Assembly: GCA_913057195.1 (NCBI GenBank)
Contig: CAJXNL010000002.1
Location: 1 to 64,000, forward strand
Source: an uncultured Wenzhouxiangella sp.
Lineage (GTDB): Bacteria; Pseudomonadota; Gammaproteobacteria; Xanthomonadales; Wenzhouxiangellaceae
DNA: 64,000 nucleotides
Reading direction: 5' to 3'
Positions 1-9,459 of this stretch are shown here, piece after piece. Position 1 is the first letter of the stretch; each line of letters starts with the position of its first letter. The notes under the pieces are model-generated. The model did no database searches, had not been told where the DNA came from, and was given only the letters and a program-made list of their open reading frames with translations. The position numbers and the translations under genes were made by a program.

Positions 1-75
1 TCCCCTTCGTCTAGAGGCCTAGGACACCGCCCTTTCACGGCGGTAACAGGGGTTCGAATCCCCTAGGGGACGCCA
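1..75 (+). tRNA. tRNA-Glu (anticodon TTC), first base cut off
   Basis: The sequence folds as a tRNA with anticodon TTC at 34-36 in a CTTTCAC loop, the T-arm GGTTCGAATCC and an encoded CCA at 73-75. It is nearly identical to enterobacterial tRNA-Glu. The 5' G of the acceptor stem lies one base before the window, so the gene is truncated by a single base. Confidence 0.96.
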
Positions 76-83
76 AGTCATGA

Positions 84-111
84 AAAGCCCGCGCACATGC
101 GGGCTTTTTTT
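84..111 (+). terminator. Rho-independent terminator after tRNA-Glu
   Basis: The inverted repeat AAAGCCCGC / GCGGGCTTT with a short loop is followed by an unbroken T run. It begins eight bases after the tRNA CCA and so ends the tRNA-Glu transcript. Confidence 0.9.
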
Positions 112-191
112 ATGTCAATCACACCACAATGCAGCTGGCTTCACATTCGATCGTGTAAGGTCTGAGCACTTTGAATTTTGGGCATGAGGCA

Positions 192-2285
192 ATGAACCCG
201 ATGGTGGGGCGGCAATGGTGGGGTCGGTGGATGAGCGCTTGTCTTTTGGCCTGCGCATGTACAACGGCGGCGGCTGAGCAAGCGAGGTCGGCTGACGACA
301 CAAAAGAAGACACCACCGAAATCGATACAACCCCAGTTGACGATACGGTGATCGTGACCGCGACGCGCTCACAGAGTGCTTTGACATCATTGCCGATGTC
401 GGTCGCCGTGGTTGATGCGACCGATTTTCAAGCCGCCCACCAAGGGCTCGGTGTGGACGAAGCACTCAATCGAGTGCCTGGCGTTTTTTTTCAAAACCGC
501 TACAACTTCGCCCAGAATCTCAGAATCTCAACGCGGGGCTTTGGGGCTCGCTCGCCGTTTGGTATCCGCGGCATTCGCATCCTCAATGATGGTTTTCCCG
601 AAACACTGCCCGACGGGCAGGCGCAGATCGACACCATTGATTATTTGTCTTTGGTCAAAGCCGAAATCATTAAAGGCCCATCGGCAGTCTTATATGGCAA
701 CGCTTCTGGCGGCGTGATGGCCTTCGAGACCGCCGATGGGCGCGGGCTTTCTCCCGGCGGCTTGGTTCGTTTTGATTATGGCAGTGATGGCTTCGAGCGC
801 ACCTCATTTCAAGCCGGCGGTGACTGGACCCACGCGCATGGCTGGCTGAGCGTGTCTCACTTGGATTACCAGGGGCAACGGCGCCAGTCGGCGACACGCA
901 AGCGACTGCTGAACGCTCGCACAGGGGTCAATTGGGGCGAGGGCCATGGCGTGACGCTGTCGGTCAACGCGTTGGATCAGCCATTTGGTCAAGACCCAGG
1001 TGCACTGACTGTCGACCAGGTGGCCGAGGATCGTTGGCAGGCCAGCGCTCAAGCAGAATCACTGGATTCGGGGCAAACGGTGGAAAGCAGCCGAGTGGGC
1101 ATTGATTATGAATATCGACCGACGCGTTTAAGCGGTGGGCGAGTGTATGCCTTCAGCGCCGATCGTGATTTTCGACAGCAACTGCCCAGTTCGTTCTTCC
1201 CCAGCCTGATTGCCTATCAGCGGCGGTTCAGTGGTCTGGGTGGAAGCATCCGTCGAGATTGGGGTCGCCACTGGCGCGTGACGCTCGGCGCGGATTGGGC
1301 CCGCCAAATCGATGATCGACAGCGCTATCGAGTGGATCGACGTGGTCAGATCACTGCTCAGACCCAAGATGAAATTCAGCGCGCGACGGAGACGGCTGGC
1401 TTTGCCCAGCTGACGTTTGATCAGCGGCCCTGGCGCGCGCAGTTCGGCGTGCGGCGCGATGAGGTGCGGCTGGCCATCCGTGAGGCCCGGCCCAGCAGTT
1501 TACCGGTGGCCCGACGCACGTTCGAAGAGTGGAGCGTCATGGCCGGACTGTCCTACCGCCTGTCGCCACGCGCGGTGGTGTATGCCCACCGTGGTGATGC
1601 GTTTGAGAGTCCAACCTTTACCGAAATCAAAGACCTCTCGGGTGGCTTCGGGTTCGCCAATCCGCTGGCGCCCGCCCAAGCGCGTTCCAGTGAACTGGGG
1701 CTCCGGTGGGATGGGTCGGCCACGCGGTGGGTGGCCAGTGTTTACGACATTCAAACAAGCGACGAGATTGTGGTCACCGATGCCATTGATGGCGTCGATT
1801 TGTATGCCAATGCCGGCCAAACTGAACGCTGGGGTGTTGAACTTCGACTTGAGCAGGCCATCAATGCTTTCATGGACTGGTCGCTGGCGTGGTCGGGCAC
1901 GCGCTACCGGTTTGAGTCGTTTGCCATCCAAGGGGAGCGGTTTGATGGCAATGTGCTGCCTGGGCTGCCCAAACACACCCTGCACTCTGAGCTGGCTTGG
2001 TCGGTGAGTGAGCAGTGGGTGGTTTATGCCGAGGGGCTGTGGGTGGATGGGGTGTTTGCCAACAACGCCAACACTGAGTCGGTCTCAAGCTATGCGTTGT
2101 TCAACCTCCGAGCAAAAGGCACTGGGCCCACCTGGTCGGGAGGGGCATTCGAATGGACCTTGGGGATCAACAACGTTTTGAATCGAGATTACTTTGCCAA
2201 CGTCCGCGTCAACGCAAACCGGGGTGCCTATTACGAGCCGGGTCCGAGGCGAAGCGCCTATGCCAGCATCAGTTGGCGCTTTTGA
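192..2285 (+). CDS. TonB-dependent outer membrane receptor, PqqU/YncD-like
   Basis: This is an outer membrane ligand-gated channel of about 697 residues. A signal peptide (hydrophobic run SACLLACACTTAAA) precedes a TonB box (DTVIVTATR). The plug domain contains RGFGARSPFGIRGIRI, DGFPETLPDGQ and GPSAVLYGNASGGV, all close to the E. coli YncD/PqqU plug, which takes up pyrroloquinoline quinone. The barrel carries YncD-like stretches such as GALTVDQ and NRDYFANVRVN and ends in the Phe typical of Omp85-assembled barrels. ATG 192 is preferred, with GAGG just upstream; an in-frame TTG at 171 is the alternative. Family assignment to TonB receptors is secure. Ligand assignment to PQQ is inferred from resemblance, and a siderophore or other cofactor remains possible. 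Confidence 0.9.
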   Translation: MNPMVGRQWWGRWMSACLLACACTTAAAEQARSADDTKEDTTEIDTTPVDDTVIVTATRSQSALTSLPMSVAVVDATDFQAAHQGLGVDEALNRVPGVFFQNRYNFAQNLRISTRGFGARSPFGIRGIRILNDGFPETLPDGQAQIDTIDYLSLVKAEIIKGPSAVLYGNASGGVMAFETADGRGLSPGGLVRFDYGSDGFERTSFQAGGDWTHAHGWLSVSHLDYQGQRRQSATRKRLLNARTGVNWGEGHGVTLSVNALDQPFGQDPGALTVDQVAEDRWQASAQAESLDSGQTVESSRVGIDYEYRPTRLSGGRVYAFSADRDFRQQLPSSFFPSLIAYQRRFSGLGGSIRRDWGRHWRVTLGADWARQIDDRQRYRVDRRGQITAQTQDEIQRATETAGFAQLTFDQRPWRAQFGVRRDEVRLAIREARPSSLPVARRTFEEWSVMAGLSYRLSPRAVVYAHRGDAFESPTFTEIKDLSGGFGFANPLAPAQARSSELGLRWDGSATRWVASVYDIQTSDEIVVTDAIDGVDLYANAGQTERWGVELRLEQAINAFMDWSLAWSGTRYRFESFAIQGERFDGNVLPGLPKHTLHSELAWSVSEQWVVYAEGLWVDGVFANNANTESVSSYALFNLRAKGTGPTWSGGAFEWTLGINNVLNRDYFANVRVNANRGAYYEPGPRRSAYASISWRF

Positions 2286-2590
2286 GTCAGAAATACCCCA
2301 CGTCCATTCGCGGTGAATTCAGATGGTCATCAATTGTCAATCCAGGCAAACTGGGCCTCAAGTCATCGGGTTGGTTGACCAATGGTCACCGGGGCGTCAC
2401 CGGGGCGTCGCCGAACAAGGGGTCGCCGTCCAACGCCAGATGACCCACCTCTTCTCAGTCCAGGTGCAGCCATTGGGCTTTGAGTGAACCGACGGGGAGG
2501 GGGCCGGTGGCGGATGCCGATCAGAGGCACGGGGCTTACGCGCCCGCTCGACAAACCTCGCTTAGGCATGTCTGAGGTATCCTCCTGCCC
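2286..2590. other. Non-coding spacer between the receptor and the AEC carrier
   Basis: This spacer of about 305 bases has no convincing gene, promoter consensus or terminator. The only clear structure is an 11-bp direct repeat at 2386-2407. Short open frames here lack ribosome binding sites. Confidence 0.5.
2386..2407. repeat. 11-bp perfect tandem duplication
   Basis: The unit TCACCGGGGCG occurs twice in direct succession in the spacer. It looks like a local slippage product, and no function is apparent. Confidence 0.6.
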
Positions 2591-3514
2591 ATGGCCGCGT
2601 ATCTGATCATCTTCTCGTTTATCGCCCTGGGTTTGGTGCTGCAGCAATGGCCCAAAGTGCCTTCGGGAAGCGCCCACTGGCTGAACCAAGTGGCGATCTT
2701 TGTGTGCCTGCCTGCGTTGGTGCTGATCCACGTGCCCACGTTGGAGCCCGATCCATCGCTGCTGCCCCTGGTTGCGGTGCCTTGGGCACTGCTGGCGCTC
2801 ACCGTTGGGGTGGTTTGGCCACTGGCCCGCTGGTTGGGTTGGCCGCGCGAGGTGATGGCTGTGTTGCTGGTGCTGTTGCCTTTGGGCAACACCTCTTTTC
2901 TGGGGTTTCCATTGACCGAGGCGTTGCTCGGTGCCACCGCATTGCCGTTGGCCGTCGTCTATGATCAGTTTGGTTCTTTTTTGATGGTGTGCACACACGT
3001 GCTGTTTGTGGTGGCTTGGTTTGGGCAAGGCGCCAACCCAACCGTGGGTCGCGTGCTGGCTCAAATGCTTCGATTTCCCCCGTTTTTAGCGCTGGGGGTC
3101 GCTTTGGTGTGGGGTCACGACTGGTTGGGGGATTGGGGATGGGTCATCGCCGAAGGGCTTGCTGACTTGCTTTTGCCCCTTGTGACGGTCGCCATCGGTC
3201 TGAGTCTTAAATGGCGCTTGCCGGGTCAATACTGGCCGGCTTTGGTGTTTGGGGTGAGTGCGAAGTTGTTGGTGTTGCCGCTGGCTGCAATGGGTGGATT
3301 GGTGGTGACCGCCGGGGCATTAAGCTTAGATCCCATGGTGGCGCGGGTGGCGCTGTTAGAAGCGGCGATGCCATCCATGATCACGGCCTCTGCGTTGCTG
3401 ATACGAGCCAACCTTGCACCCGATCTGGCGAGCGCATTGGTCACTTGGACCGTTGTCCTGTCGGTGGCCACCGTGCCGCTGTGGCACGCCCTTGGCGGCC
3501 TGATTTGGGGTTGA
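2591..3514 (+). CDS. AEC-family (auxin efflux carrier-like) permease
   Basis: This 307-residue protein is almost entirely hydrophobic, with about ten membrane segments. It shows the AEC hallmarks: an N-terminal half with NTSFLGFPLTEALLG, and a C-terminal half with LLEAAMPSMITASALL followed by the last helix pair. AEC carriers in bacteria export or import organic acids or amino acids; the substrate here cannot be told from sequence. The gene ends 11 bases from the asnS stop codon on the opposite strand. No strong Shine-Dalgarno precedes the ATG. Confidence 0.85.
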   Translation: MAAYLIIFSFIALGLVLQQWPKVPSGSAHWLNQVAIFVCLPALVLIHVPTLEPDPSLLPLVAVPWALLALTVGVVWPLARWLGWPREVMAVLLVLLPLGNTSFLGFPLTEALLGATALPLAVVYDQFGSFLMVCTHVLFVVAWFGQGANPTVGRVLAQMLRFPPFLALGVALVWGHDWLGDWGWVIAEGLADLLLPLVTVAIGLSLKWRLPGQYWPALVFGVSAKLLVLPLAAMGGLVVTAGALSLDPMVARVALLEAAMPSMITASALLIRANLAPDLASALVTWTVVLSVATVPLWHALGGLIWG

Positions 3515-3525
3515 GCGGCTTCGTG

Positions 3526-4950
3526 TCAGAAAGGCGCGCTTTTCGGCGTTCGAGGATAGGGAATCACGTCGCGAATGTTGCTCAGGCCTGTGATGTAGTT
3601 GAGCAGTCGTTCAAACCCAAGCCCGAAACCGGCATGCGGGACGGTGCCATATCGGCGCAGGTCCAGGAACCACTCATAATCGCCACCGTCAAGGCCGTGC
3701 TGTGCCATGCGTTTGGCCAATACCTCCAAGCGCTCTTCGCGCTGAGACCCGCCAATGATTTCACCAATGCCTGGCGCGAGCACGTCCATGGCCGCCACGG
3801 TTTGGCCATCGTCATTCAAACGCATGTAAAACGCTTTGATGGCATCGGGATAATTTTTGACGACCACCGGCGCCTGGCAATGGTCCTCGGTTAAGAAACG
3901 TTCGTGCTCGGTTTGTAGGTCGGTGCCCCAGGCGACGGGGTGTTCGAAATCACGCCCTGATTTTTGTAGGATCTCAACCGCTTCGGTGTAGTCCAATTGG
4001 ACGAAGGGTTGATCGATGACGTTTTGAAGCCGGGTGATGGCCTCGGGTTCGACGCGGTCGGCGAAAAAAGCCATATCATCGCCGCAGTGCTCGAGCACCT
4101 CAGCAAACACCGACTTCAAAAAGTGCTCGGCCAGCTGCGATAAATCCGCCAGATCTGCGAAGGCGACCTCAGGCTCAACCATCCAAAACTCTGCCAGGTG
4201 TCTTGACGTGTTGGAGTTCTCTGCGCGGAAGGTGGGTCCAAAGGTGTAGACCTTGCTCATGGCCAAACAAAAGGCTTCCACGTTAAGCTGGCCCGAGACG
4301 GTGAGAAAGGTCTCCCGACCAAAAAAGTCTTGTGCATAATCGATGGCGCCAGCGTCTGTTTGAGGCAGGTTCATCATATCCAGGGTGCTGACTCGGAAAA
4401 GCTGGCCTGCACCCTCCGCATCGGAGGCTGTGATGATGGGCGTGTTGATCCAAAAATAGCCCATGTCATCGAAAAATTGATGGATGGCGCGCGCGGCTCG
4501 GTGGCGGATGCGTGTCACTGCGCCGAACGTGTTTGTCCGCGGTCTTAGGTGCGCAACGCTCCGCAGAAACTCATAAGAGTGCTTTTTCGGCTGAATGGGA
4601 TAGGTGTCTGGATCCTCGACATCGCCCAACACGTCAATAGATTGGACCTGAATTTCAACCGACTGACCCTTGCCTTGTGACTCAACCACGGTGCCGATGC
4701 ACCGCAGGGCACTGCCGGCGGTGAGGCGCAAAACATCGCTGGCGTAATTGTCGAGATCTTGATTGGCCACCAATTGGATGTTGGCCAAACACGACCCGTC
4801 ATTGACGTGGACAAATGAAAACCCCGCTTTCGAGTCGCGTCGAGTTCTGACCCAGCCCTCGACAGTGACGGTCTCGTTAACCGGAAACGCGCCATCGAGG
4901 AGCGCTTTGACGGACGCTTTGGGGGCTTCAGAGTGGTGATCGGTATCCAT
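3526..4950 (-). CDS. asnS: Asparagine-tRNA ligase
   Basis: This class IIb aminoacyl-tRNA synthetase (474 residues) charges tRNA-Asn in the cytoplasm. The N-terminal OB fold (about 20-115, with [20 protein letters not shown]) binds the anticodon. The catalytic domain has motif 2 ([21 protein letters not shown] split over this region) and motif 3 ([10 protein letters not shown]), and ends in [12 protein letters not shown], the AsnRS signature. The start is ATG 4950, preceded by AGGAAA about ten bases upstream. An in-frame extension to 5028 encodes an unrelated hydrophobic stretch and would overlap the divergent gene. Length matches the family. Confidence 0.97.
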   Translation of the reverse strand: MDTDHHSEAPKASVKALLDGAFPVNETVTVEGWVRTRRDSKAGFSFVHVNDGSCLANIQLVANQDLDNYASDVLRLTAGSALRCIGTVVESQGKGQSVEIQVQSIDVLGDVEDPDTYPIQPKKHSYEFLRSVAHLRPRTNTFGAVTRIRHRAARAIHQFFDDMGYFWINTPIITASDAEGAGQLFRVSTLDMMNLPQTDAGAIDYAQDFFGRETFLTVSGQLNVEAFCLAMSKVYTFGPTFRAENSNTSRHLAEFWMVEPEVAFADLADLSQLAEHFLKSVFAEVLEHCGDDMAFFADRVEPEAITRLQNVIDQPFVQLDYTEAVEILQKSGRDFEHPVAWGTDLQTEHERFLTEDHCQAPVVVKNYPDAIKAFYMRLNDDGQTVAAMDVLAPGIGEIIGGSQREERLEVLAKRMAQHGLDGGDYEWFLDLRRYGTVPHAGFGLGFERLLNYITGLSNIRDVIPYPRTPKSAPF

Positions 4951-5002
4951 GGATGCGTCTTTTCCTGCAAGGATGAATTGGATTGCTACAATAATACTCA
5001 AG

Positions 5003-5395
5003 ATGACCGCGAACATGACAAACCACACTCAAATCGACGCTGACATTACGCTCACCGAAGCCGCGGTCGCGCGTGTTCAGCAATTTCTCGCCAAAGAGGG
5101 GGGATGCGGCCTATATTTGGACGTGCGGCGCACCGGGTGTTCGGGGTGGGCCTATGAGCTGGAGATCGCGCATGGGCGCCCAGTCGGCGACGAGGTGCTG
5201 ATCCAAGATCAGGGCATTGATGTGTTTGTCACCCCCAAGGCCTTGGGCATGATGCAGGGCACGGTGATTGATTTTGTTCATGACGGGCTGGTTGCCGAGT
5301 TTCGCTTCAAAAATCCCAATGTTCAGGCCGAGTGCGGCTGTGGGGAGAGCTTCACGGTTCAGGCGCCGGCGTCAAGCACGGTGCCCTCGGGCTGA
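5003..5395 (+). CDS. IscA/ErpA-type iron-sulfur cluster carrier protein
   Basis: This HesB/IscA-family A-type carrier is about 130 residues and passes Fe-S clusters to client enzymes. The three ligand cysteines are present: Cys46 in [10 protein letters not shown] and Cys111 and Cys113 in ECGCGESF. An extra Cys35 lies nearby. The tail [16 protein letters not shown] is closest to IscA. It stands alone, divergent from asnS, with no iscS, iscU or suf genes beside it, so it may act as a general A-type carrier. The start is ATG 5003, and ATG 5015 is possible. A TACAAT -10-like element lies just upstream. Confidence 0.9.
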   Translation: MTANMTNHTQIDADITLTEAAVARVQQFLAKEGGCGLYLDVRRTGCSGWAYELEIAHGRPVGDEVLIQDQGIDVFVTPKALGMMQGTVIDFVHDGLVAEFRFKNPNVQAECGCGESFTVQAPASSTVPSG

Positions 5396-5499
5396 CGCCG
5401 CGGCCCGATCACGCGCCGATCCAACCGCCTCACTGTCAGTCGATTGACCCAAGCCGGTTGACCCTTCCATGAGTGGGGCGACCGGCTGATCCACCCCGA

Positions 5500-5528
5500 T
5501 TGTGATCGCGCCCGTGGCGCGCTATAAT
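5500..5528 (+). promoter_or_regulatory. Sigma-70 promoter of the rpsF operon
   Basis: The -35 element TTGTGA (5500-5505) and a perfect -10 TATAAT (5523-5528) are separated by 17 bases. They lie about 90 bases before the rpsF start, leaving a transcribed leader. Confidence 0.85.
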
Positions 5529-5569
5529 AGCGGGCTGGCTCAGCAATGGGCCTTCCTTGCTCCACAAAC

Positions 5570-5587
5570 GCCCTCCGAAAAGAGGGC
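5570..5587 (+). promoter_or_regulatory. Hairpin in the rpsF leader, possible S6:S18 feedback element
   Basis: GCCCTC and GAGGGC pair around a CGAAAA loop inside the leader that starts from the 5523 promoter. Many bacteria control this operon through a leader RNA that binds the S6:S18 dimer and displays a CCG element. A CCG straddles the stem-loop junction here, so autoregulation is plausible but unproven. Confidence 0.45.
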
Positions 5588-5620
5588 CTTTGGGGGCTTT
5601 TAACCGAAAGGAGAACACCA

Positions 5621-6127
5621 TTGAGACACTATGAAATCGTTTTGTTGGTCCACCCGGACCAAAGCGACCAAGTGCCAGGCATGCTCGAGCGCTACAAAAG
5701 TGTGGTCGAGGCCGGCGGCGGTCGGATTCATCGCAGCGAAGATTGGGGTCGGTTGCAGCTGGCCTACACCATCGCCAAGCTCCATAAAGCCCACTACATC
5801 ATGGTCAACATTGAATGTGGCGCCGAGGTGCTCGAAGAGCTCGAAACCATCTTCCGATTCAATGACGCGATTTTGCGCCACCTGACGGTGCGCAAAGATG
5901 AGGCAGAGACCGAACCCTCGGTGATGATGAAGCGCAAAGAGAAAAAAGATGACAATGACCGTCGCCGCAGCCGTGACAGCCAAGACAGTCATGACGGCGG
6001 CGCCGAGCAAGGGGCGCCGGAGTCTGAGGACACGAGCGATGAGGCCGATGAGCCGGCAAGCGCAGCGCCTGAGACGGTGGACGCCGACGCCGAGACAGAC
6101 GATGCCGAACGCCAGGTGGAGGGTTAA
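5621..6127 (+). CDS. rpsF: 30S ribosomal protein bS6
   Basis: The protein starts [13 protein letters not shown], the conserved bS6 N-terminus, with the usual beta-alpha fold to about residue 100. The start codon is TTG at 5621, chosen because AAGGAG lies seven bases upstream and homologues begin at this residue. At 168 residues it is longer than the 131-135 of E. coli. The excess is an Arg/Asp/Glu-rich disordered tail (about residues 104-168). It is the first gene of rpsF-rpsR-rplI, with 3 bases to rpsR. bS6 pairs with bS18 on the small-subunit platform. Confidence 0.96.
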   Translation: MRHYEIVLLVHPDQSDQVPGMLERYKSVVEAGGGRIHRSEDWGRLQLAYTIAKLHKAHYIMVNIECGAEVLEELETIFRFNDAILRHLTVRKDEAETEPSVMMKRKEKKDDNDRRRSRDSQDSHDGGAEQGAPESEDTSDEADEPASAAPETVDADAETDDAERQVEG

Positions 6128-6130
6128 GCC

Positions 6131-6355
6131 ATGTCAAGATTTATGAAAAGACGCAAGTTTTGCCGGTTCACTGCTGAAGGCATTGAGCAAGTGGATTACA
6201 AAGATGTTGATTTGCTCAAAGACTTCATTACCGAGACGGGCAAAGTTGTTCCCAGCCGGATCACCGGCACGAAAGCCAAATATCAGCGTCAATTGACCAC
6301 GGCCATCAAACGGGCCCGTTTTCTGGCTTTGCTGCCGTATTCCGACAGCCACTAG
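6131..6355 (+). CDS. rpsR: 30S ribosomal protein bS18
   Basis: This 74-residue basic protein contains the bS18 core: KFCRFTAEG, then the helix-rich [21 protein letters not shown] segment and [10 protein letters not shown]. Length and sequence are typical. It forms a heterodimer with bS6 and binds the 16S platform. It is the second gene of the operon, 12 bases before rplI. Confidence 0.97.
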   Translation: MSRFMKRRKFCRFTAEGIEQVDYKDVDLLKDFITETGKVVPSRITGTKAKYQRQLTTAIKRARFLALLPYSDSH

Positions 6356-6367
6356 GAGATCGCCACA

Positions 6368-6874
6368 ATGAAATTGATTTTGTTGGAAAACATCTACAAC
6401 TTGGGCGATCTGGGCGACACTGTTAACGTTAAGCCTGGCTTCGGTCGCAATTATCTGCTGCCCCGTGGGAAAGCCATTCCGGCCACGCCGGCGAACTTAG
6501 AAAAGTTCGAGCAACGTCGCGAAGAGCTGCAGCGCCAAGCCGACGAGAAGAGAGCCCAAGCCCAGTCTCGAGCCGAAGCGGTGGATGCCATCGGCCAGCT
6601 CGAATTCAAAGTCGCGGTGAGCCCAGAAGGGCGGCTGTATGGCTCGATCAATCCTCACGAAGTGGCCGACAAGCTCAATGAGTTGGGCGTTGTGGTCGAA
6701 AAAGCGGAAGTGGATATGCCTGAAGGCCCCATTCGTGAGCCTGGGCAATATCAAGCGAACCTGATCTTGCACGCTGACGTGCAGACAACCATTGCCCTGT
6801 CGGTTGTCAACGCCGACGACACCGCGGCGGCCCAGGCAGAAACGAGCGAAGCGCCGCAGGCGTCGCCCGACTGA
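6368..6874 (+). CDS. rplI: 50S ribosomal protein bL9
   Basis: The N-terminal RNA-binding domain (MKLILLENIYNLGDLGDTVNVKPGFGRNYLLP region) and a long connecting helix rich in Glu/Arg/Gln lead to the C-terminal domain with GRLYGSINPHEVADKL. At 168 residues it is about 19 longer than E. coli bL9, owing to an Ala/Glu/Asp tail. An AGGAGA Shine-Dalgarno precedes the ATG. It is the last gene of the operon. Confidence 0.97.
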   Translation: MKLILLENIYNLGDLGDTVNVKPGFGRNYLLPRGKAIPATPANLEKFEQRREELQRQADEKRAQAQSRAEAVDAIGQLEFKVAVSPEGRLYGSINPHEVADKLNELGVVVEKAEVDMPEGPIREPGQYQANLILHADVQTTIALSVVNADDTAAAQAETSEAPQASPD

Positions 6875-6906
6875 GTCGTCTGACAGCCGCTGCGCGAAAA
6901 GGACGG

Positions 6907-6934
6907 TTGTGGGATGGGGCCCAAGCGGTATACT
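6907..6934 (+). promoter_or_regulatory. Sigma-70 promoter upstream of dnaB
   Basis: TTGTGG (6907-6912) and TATACT (6929-6934) are separated by 16 bases, about 50 bases before the dnaB start. The -10 is flanked by two palindromic GGGCCC sequences (6917-6922 and 6935-6940). Confidence 0.6.
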
Positions 6935-6983
6935 GGGCCCATGGTTCTTCGACTGATTCGCAGACGGCGCAGGGCGTGAAGAC

Positions 6984-8357
6984 GTGGCTAATCCGAACGT
7001 AACAACACTCAAAAACACCCGGACACCGCCTCACTCCAACGAGGCGGAGCAGTCCGTTTTGGGTGCGCTGATGCTCTCTGCCAACGCATGGGACAAAGTC
7101 GCTGATCAAGTCGATGCGCAAGATTTTTATCGAGAAACCCACCGCCTGATCTTTCGGGCGATCTCAGAGCTGGCCAATGAGGGCCAACCCACCGATGCGA
7201 TCACGGTCACCGAGTGGTTTTCTCGTCACGGCAAGCTTGATCAGGTTGACGGTGGGGCCTATGTGACGATGTTGGCCAATGAGACCCCGGGGCCTGCGAA
7301 TGTTTTGGGGTATGCGCGCATCGTTCGGGAAAAATCCATTCTGCGCCAACTGACCGACATTGGTGCGCAGATTGCCGAAGACGCCCTCGGCGCCACGGGG
7401 CAGACCAGCCAAGAACTCCTTGAAGCGGCGGAAAAGCAGATTTATGCCATTGCCGATCAAGGGGCGCATCGCAGTTCCAGCTACACCGGTGTACAGCAGA
7501 TCATGGCCAAGACCATGGACCTGCTCAATGAGCTGCAAGAGAGCGATGGCGATATCACCGGGGTGCCGACAGGCTTTGCGGAACTCGATGCGCGAACGGC
7601 AGGCCTGCAGCCGACGGATCTCATTATCGTTGCGGCCCGTCCGTCCATGGGAAAGACCACGTTGGCCATGAACATCGCCGAGCGCGCAGCGATTCGCCAT
7701 AAGGTGCCCGTGGCGGTGTTTTCGATGGAAATGTCGGACACTCAGCTGGTGCTGCGGCTGTTTTCCTCGCTCGGTCAAATCGCGCAAGACAAGCTTCGCA
7801 CCGGCAATCTCGACAACCATGACTGGGTGAACTTGAGATCGGCGATGAGCATGCTAAAAGGGGCACAGATGTTCATCGATCAAACCCCTTCGCTGTCACC
7901 CGTTGAGCTTCGCGCCCGAGCGCGACGGATGAAGCGAGAGCATGACATTGGCTTGATCGTTATTGACTACCTGCAGCTGATGAAAGTCTCAGGAAGTGCT
8001 GAAAACAGGACCAATGAAATCAGCGAGATATCGAGGTCTCTTAAGGCCCTGGCCAAAGAGTTGGACGTGCCTGTCGTGGCGCTGTCTCAACTCAATCGTG
8101 CCTTAGAGCAGCGCCCAGATAAGCGGCCCAAGATGGCCGACCTTCGAGAGTCGGGCGCCATCGAACAGGACGCCGATCTGATTTTGTTTATTTATCGAGA
8201 TGAGGTCTACAACGAAGACTCACCGGACAAGGGCAAGGCGGAAGTCATTATTGGTAAACACCGAAACGGCGCCACTGGGTACTTCCCTTTGAGCTTTCAA
8301 GGTGAGTTTTTGCGCTTTCGCGATTTCACCCCCGATTTTCATGGGTTGGACGATTAG
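6984..8357 (+). CDS. dnaB: Replicative DNA helicase DnaB
   Basis: This 457-residue hexameric helicase unwinds DNA ahead of the replisome. The N-terminal primase-interacting domain (HSNEAEQSVLGALML) is followed by a linker and the RecA-like ATPase with Walker A ARPSMGKTTLA (about 217-226), Walker B LIVIDYLQLM, and an arginine-finger region near the C-terminus (GKHRNGATG). The start is GTG at 6984, with AGGG upstream. It lies downstream of rplI and upstream of alr, the same order as in Pseudomonas and related genera. No intein is present. Confidence 0.97.
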   Translation: MANPNVTTLKNTRTPPHSNEAEQSVLGALMLSANAWDKVADQVDAQDFYRETHRLIFRAISELANEGQPTDAITVTEWFSRHGKLDQVDGGAYVTMLANETPGPANVLGYARIVREKSILRQLTDIGAQIAEDALGATGQTSQELLEAAEKQIYAIADQGAHRSSSYTGVQQIMAKTMDLLNELQESDGDITGVPTGFAELDARTAGLQPTDLIIVAARPSMGKTTLAMNIAERAAIRHKVPVAVFSMEMSDTQLVLRLFSSLGQIAQDKLRTGNLDNHDWVNLRSAMSMLKGAQMFIDQTPSLSPVELRARARRMKREHDIGLIVIDYLQLMKVSGSAENRTNEISEISRSLKALAKELDVPVVALSQLNRALEQRPDKRPKMADLRESGAIEQDADLILFIYRDEVYNEDSPDKGKAEVIIGKHRNGATGYFPLSFQGEFLRFRDFTPDFHGLDD

Positions 8358-8385
8358 CCCCATCCCCCTGTGGCGCACTTGATTC

Positions 8386-9459
8386 ATGCCCCGCAACACT
8401 GAAGCCTTCATCGATCCCAGTGCCGTCGAGCATAACCTCAAGCAGGTTCGCCGCTGGGCGGGCACATCAAACATTATGGCCGTGGTGAAAGCCGATGCGT
8501 ATGGCCATCGATTGGATGGCTGTTTCGATGCATTGGCGCAAGCGGACCTGCTGGCGGTGGCAACGCTTGAGGAGGCACGGGCCATTCGCCAGTTGGGGGC
8601 TGCCACACCCATTGTTCTGCTTGAGGGCGTGGCCCACGCTCAAGATCTCTGCGCCGCTGAGGCACTGCGGTTGGAGCTTGTGATTCATAGCCGGTATCAG
8701 CTGGAAGCCCTTCAACAGCGCGGACAATCACCCACGCCGCGGGTCTGGCTCAAAATCAATACCGGCATGAACCGACTGGGTGTGCGTCCCGGCGAGGCCA
8801 AAAGCATGCACACCGAGCTCTCTCAGCTGCCCGGCGTCGAGACAGTCTGTTTGATGAGTCACTTTGCCAGTGCCGGCGCATCGCCTTCCACGACCAAAGA
8901 CCAGATTCGCTGCTTTGATCAGGCCACTGAGGGGCTGGCTGGCCCACACTGTCTGGCCAACTCTGCCGCGTTGTTGACTGAGCCCTCAGCGCACCGCGAT
9001 TGGGTGCGCGCGGGGCTTGTGCTATACGGTGTCTCGCCGCTGCCCGACCAAACGGGGGCTGATCTGGGGCTCATCCCCGCCATGTCGCTTGAGGCCGAGC
9101 TCATCGCCATTAATTCTGTGTTTGCTGGCGAGCGGGTGGGTTATGGCGGTCGGTTTGAGGCGCCTGAGGATATGGTGTTGGGTGTCGTGTCGATCGGTTA
9201 TGGCGATGGGTATCCGCGAGCCATGCAAGACGGTGCACCGGTGTGGGTCAACGGCCAAATCACGCGCCTGGTGGGTCGAGTGTCGATGGACATGATCACG
9301 ATTGATCTCACCGACATGCCCGATGCCGCGATTGGTGATCGGGTTCGGCTTTGGGGTCCGGCGCTCCCTGTTGAGACGGTGGCGCGCTGGGCAGAGACCA
9401 TCCCTTATGAGTTGGTGTGTCGTTTAACTCGACGGGTGCGCTACAATATCAACCCATGA
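8386..9459 (+). CDS. alr: Alanine racemase
   Basis: This fold-type III PLP enzyme makes D-alanine for peptidoglycan. The PLP lysine lies in VVKADAYGH near the N-terminus, and the second catalytic Tyr region is seen around RVGYGGRF and [10 protein letters not shown]. It has 357 residues, normal for the family. The start ATG lies 28 bases after dnaB. Its stop overlaps the miaB start in an ATGA, implying translational coupling, although the two functions are unrelated. Confidence 0.96.
   Translation: MPRNTEAFIDPSAVEHNLKQVRRWAGTSNIMAVVKADAYGHRLDGCFDALAQADLLAVATLEEARAIRQLGAATPIVLLEGVAHAQDLCAAEALRLELVIHSRYQLEALQQRGQSPTPRVWLKINTGMNRLGVRPGEAKSMHTELSQLPGVETVCLMSHFASAGASPSTTKDQIRCFDQATEGLAGPHCLANSAALLTEPSAHRDWVRAGLVLYGVSPLPDQTGADLGLIPAMSLEAELIAINSVFAGERVGYGGRFEAPEDMVLGVVSIGYGDGYPRAMQDGAPVWVNGQITRLVGRVSMDMITIDLTDMPDAAIGDRVRLWGPALPVETVARWAETIPYELVCRLTRRVRYNINP

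Noticed and set aside
2363-3064. A 233-codon open frame antisense to the AEC carrier gene
   Set aside because: It is rich in His, Gln and Arg in the way expected from the complement of a GC-rich membrane protein gene, and has no ribosome site or recognisable domain.
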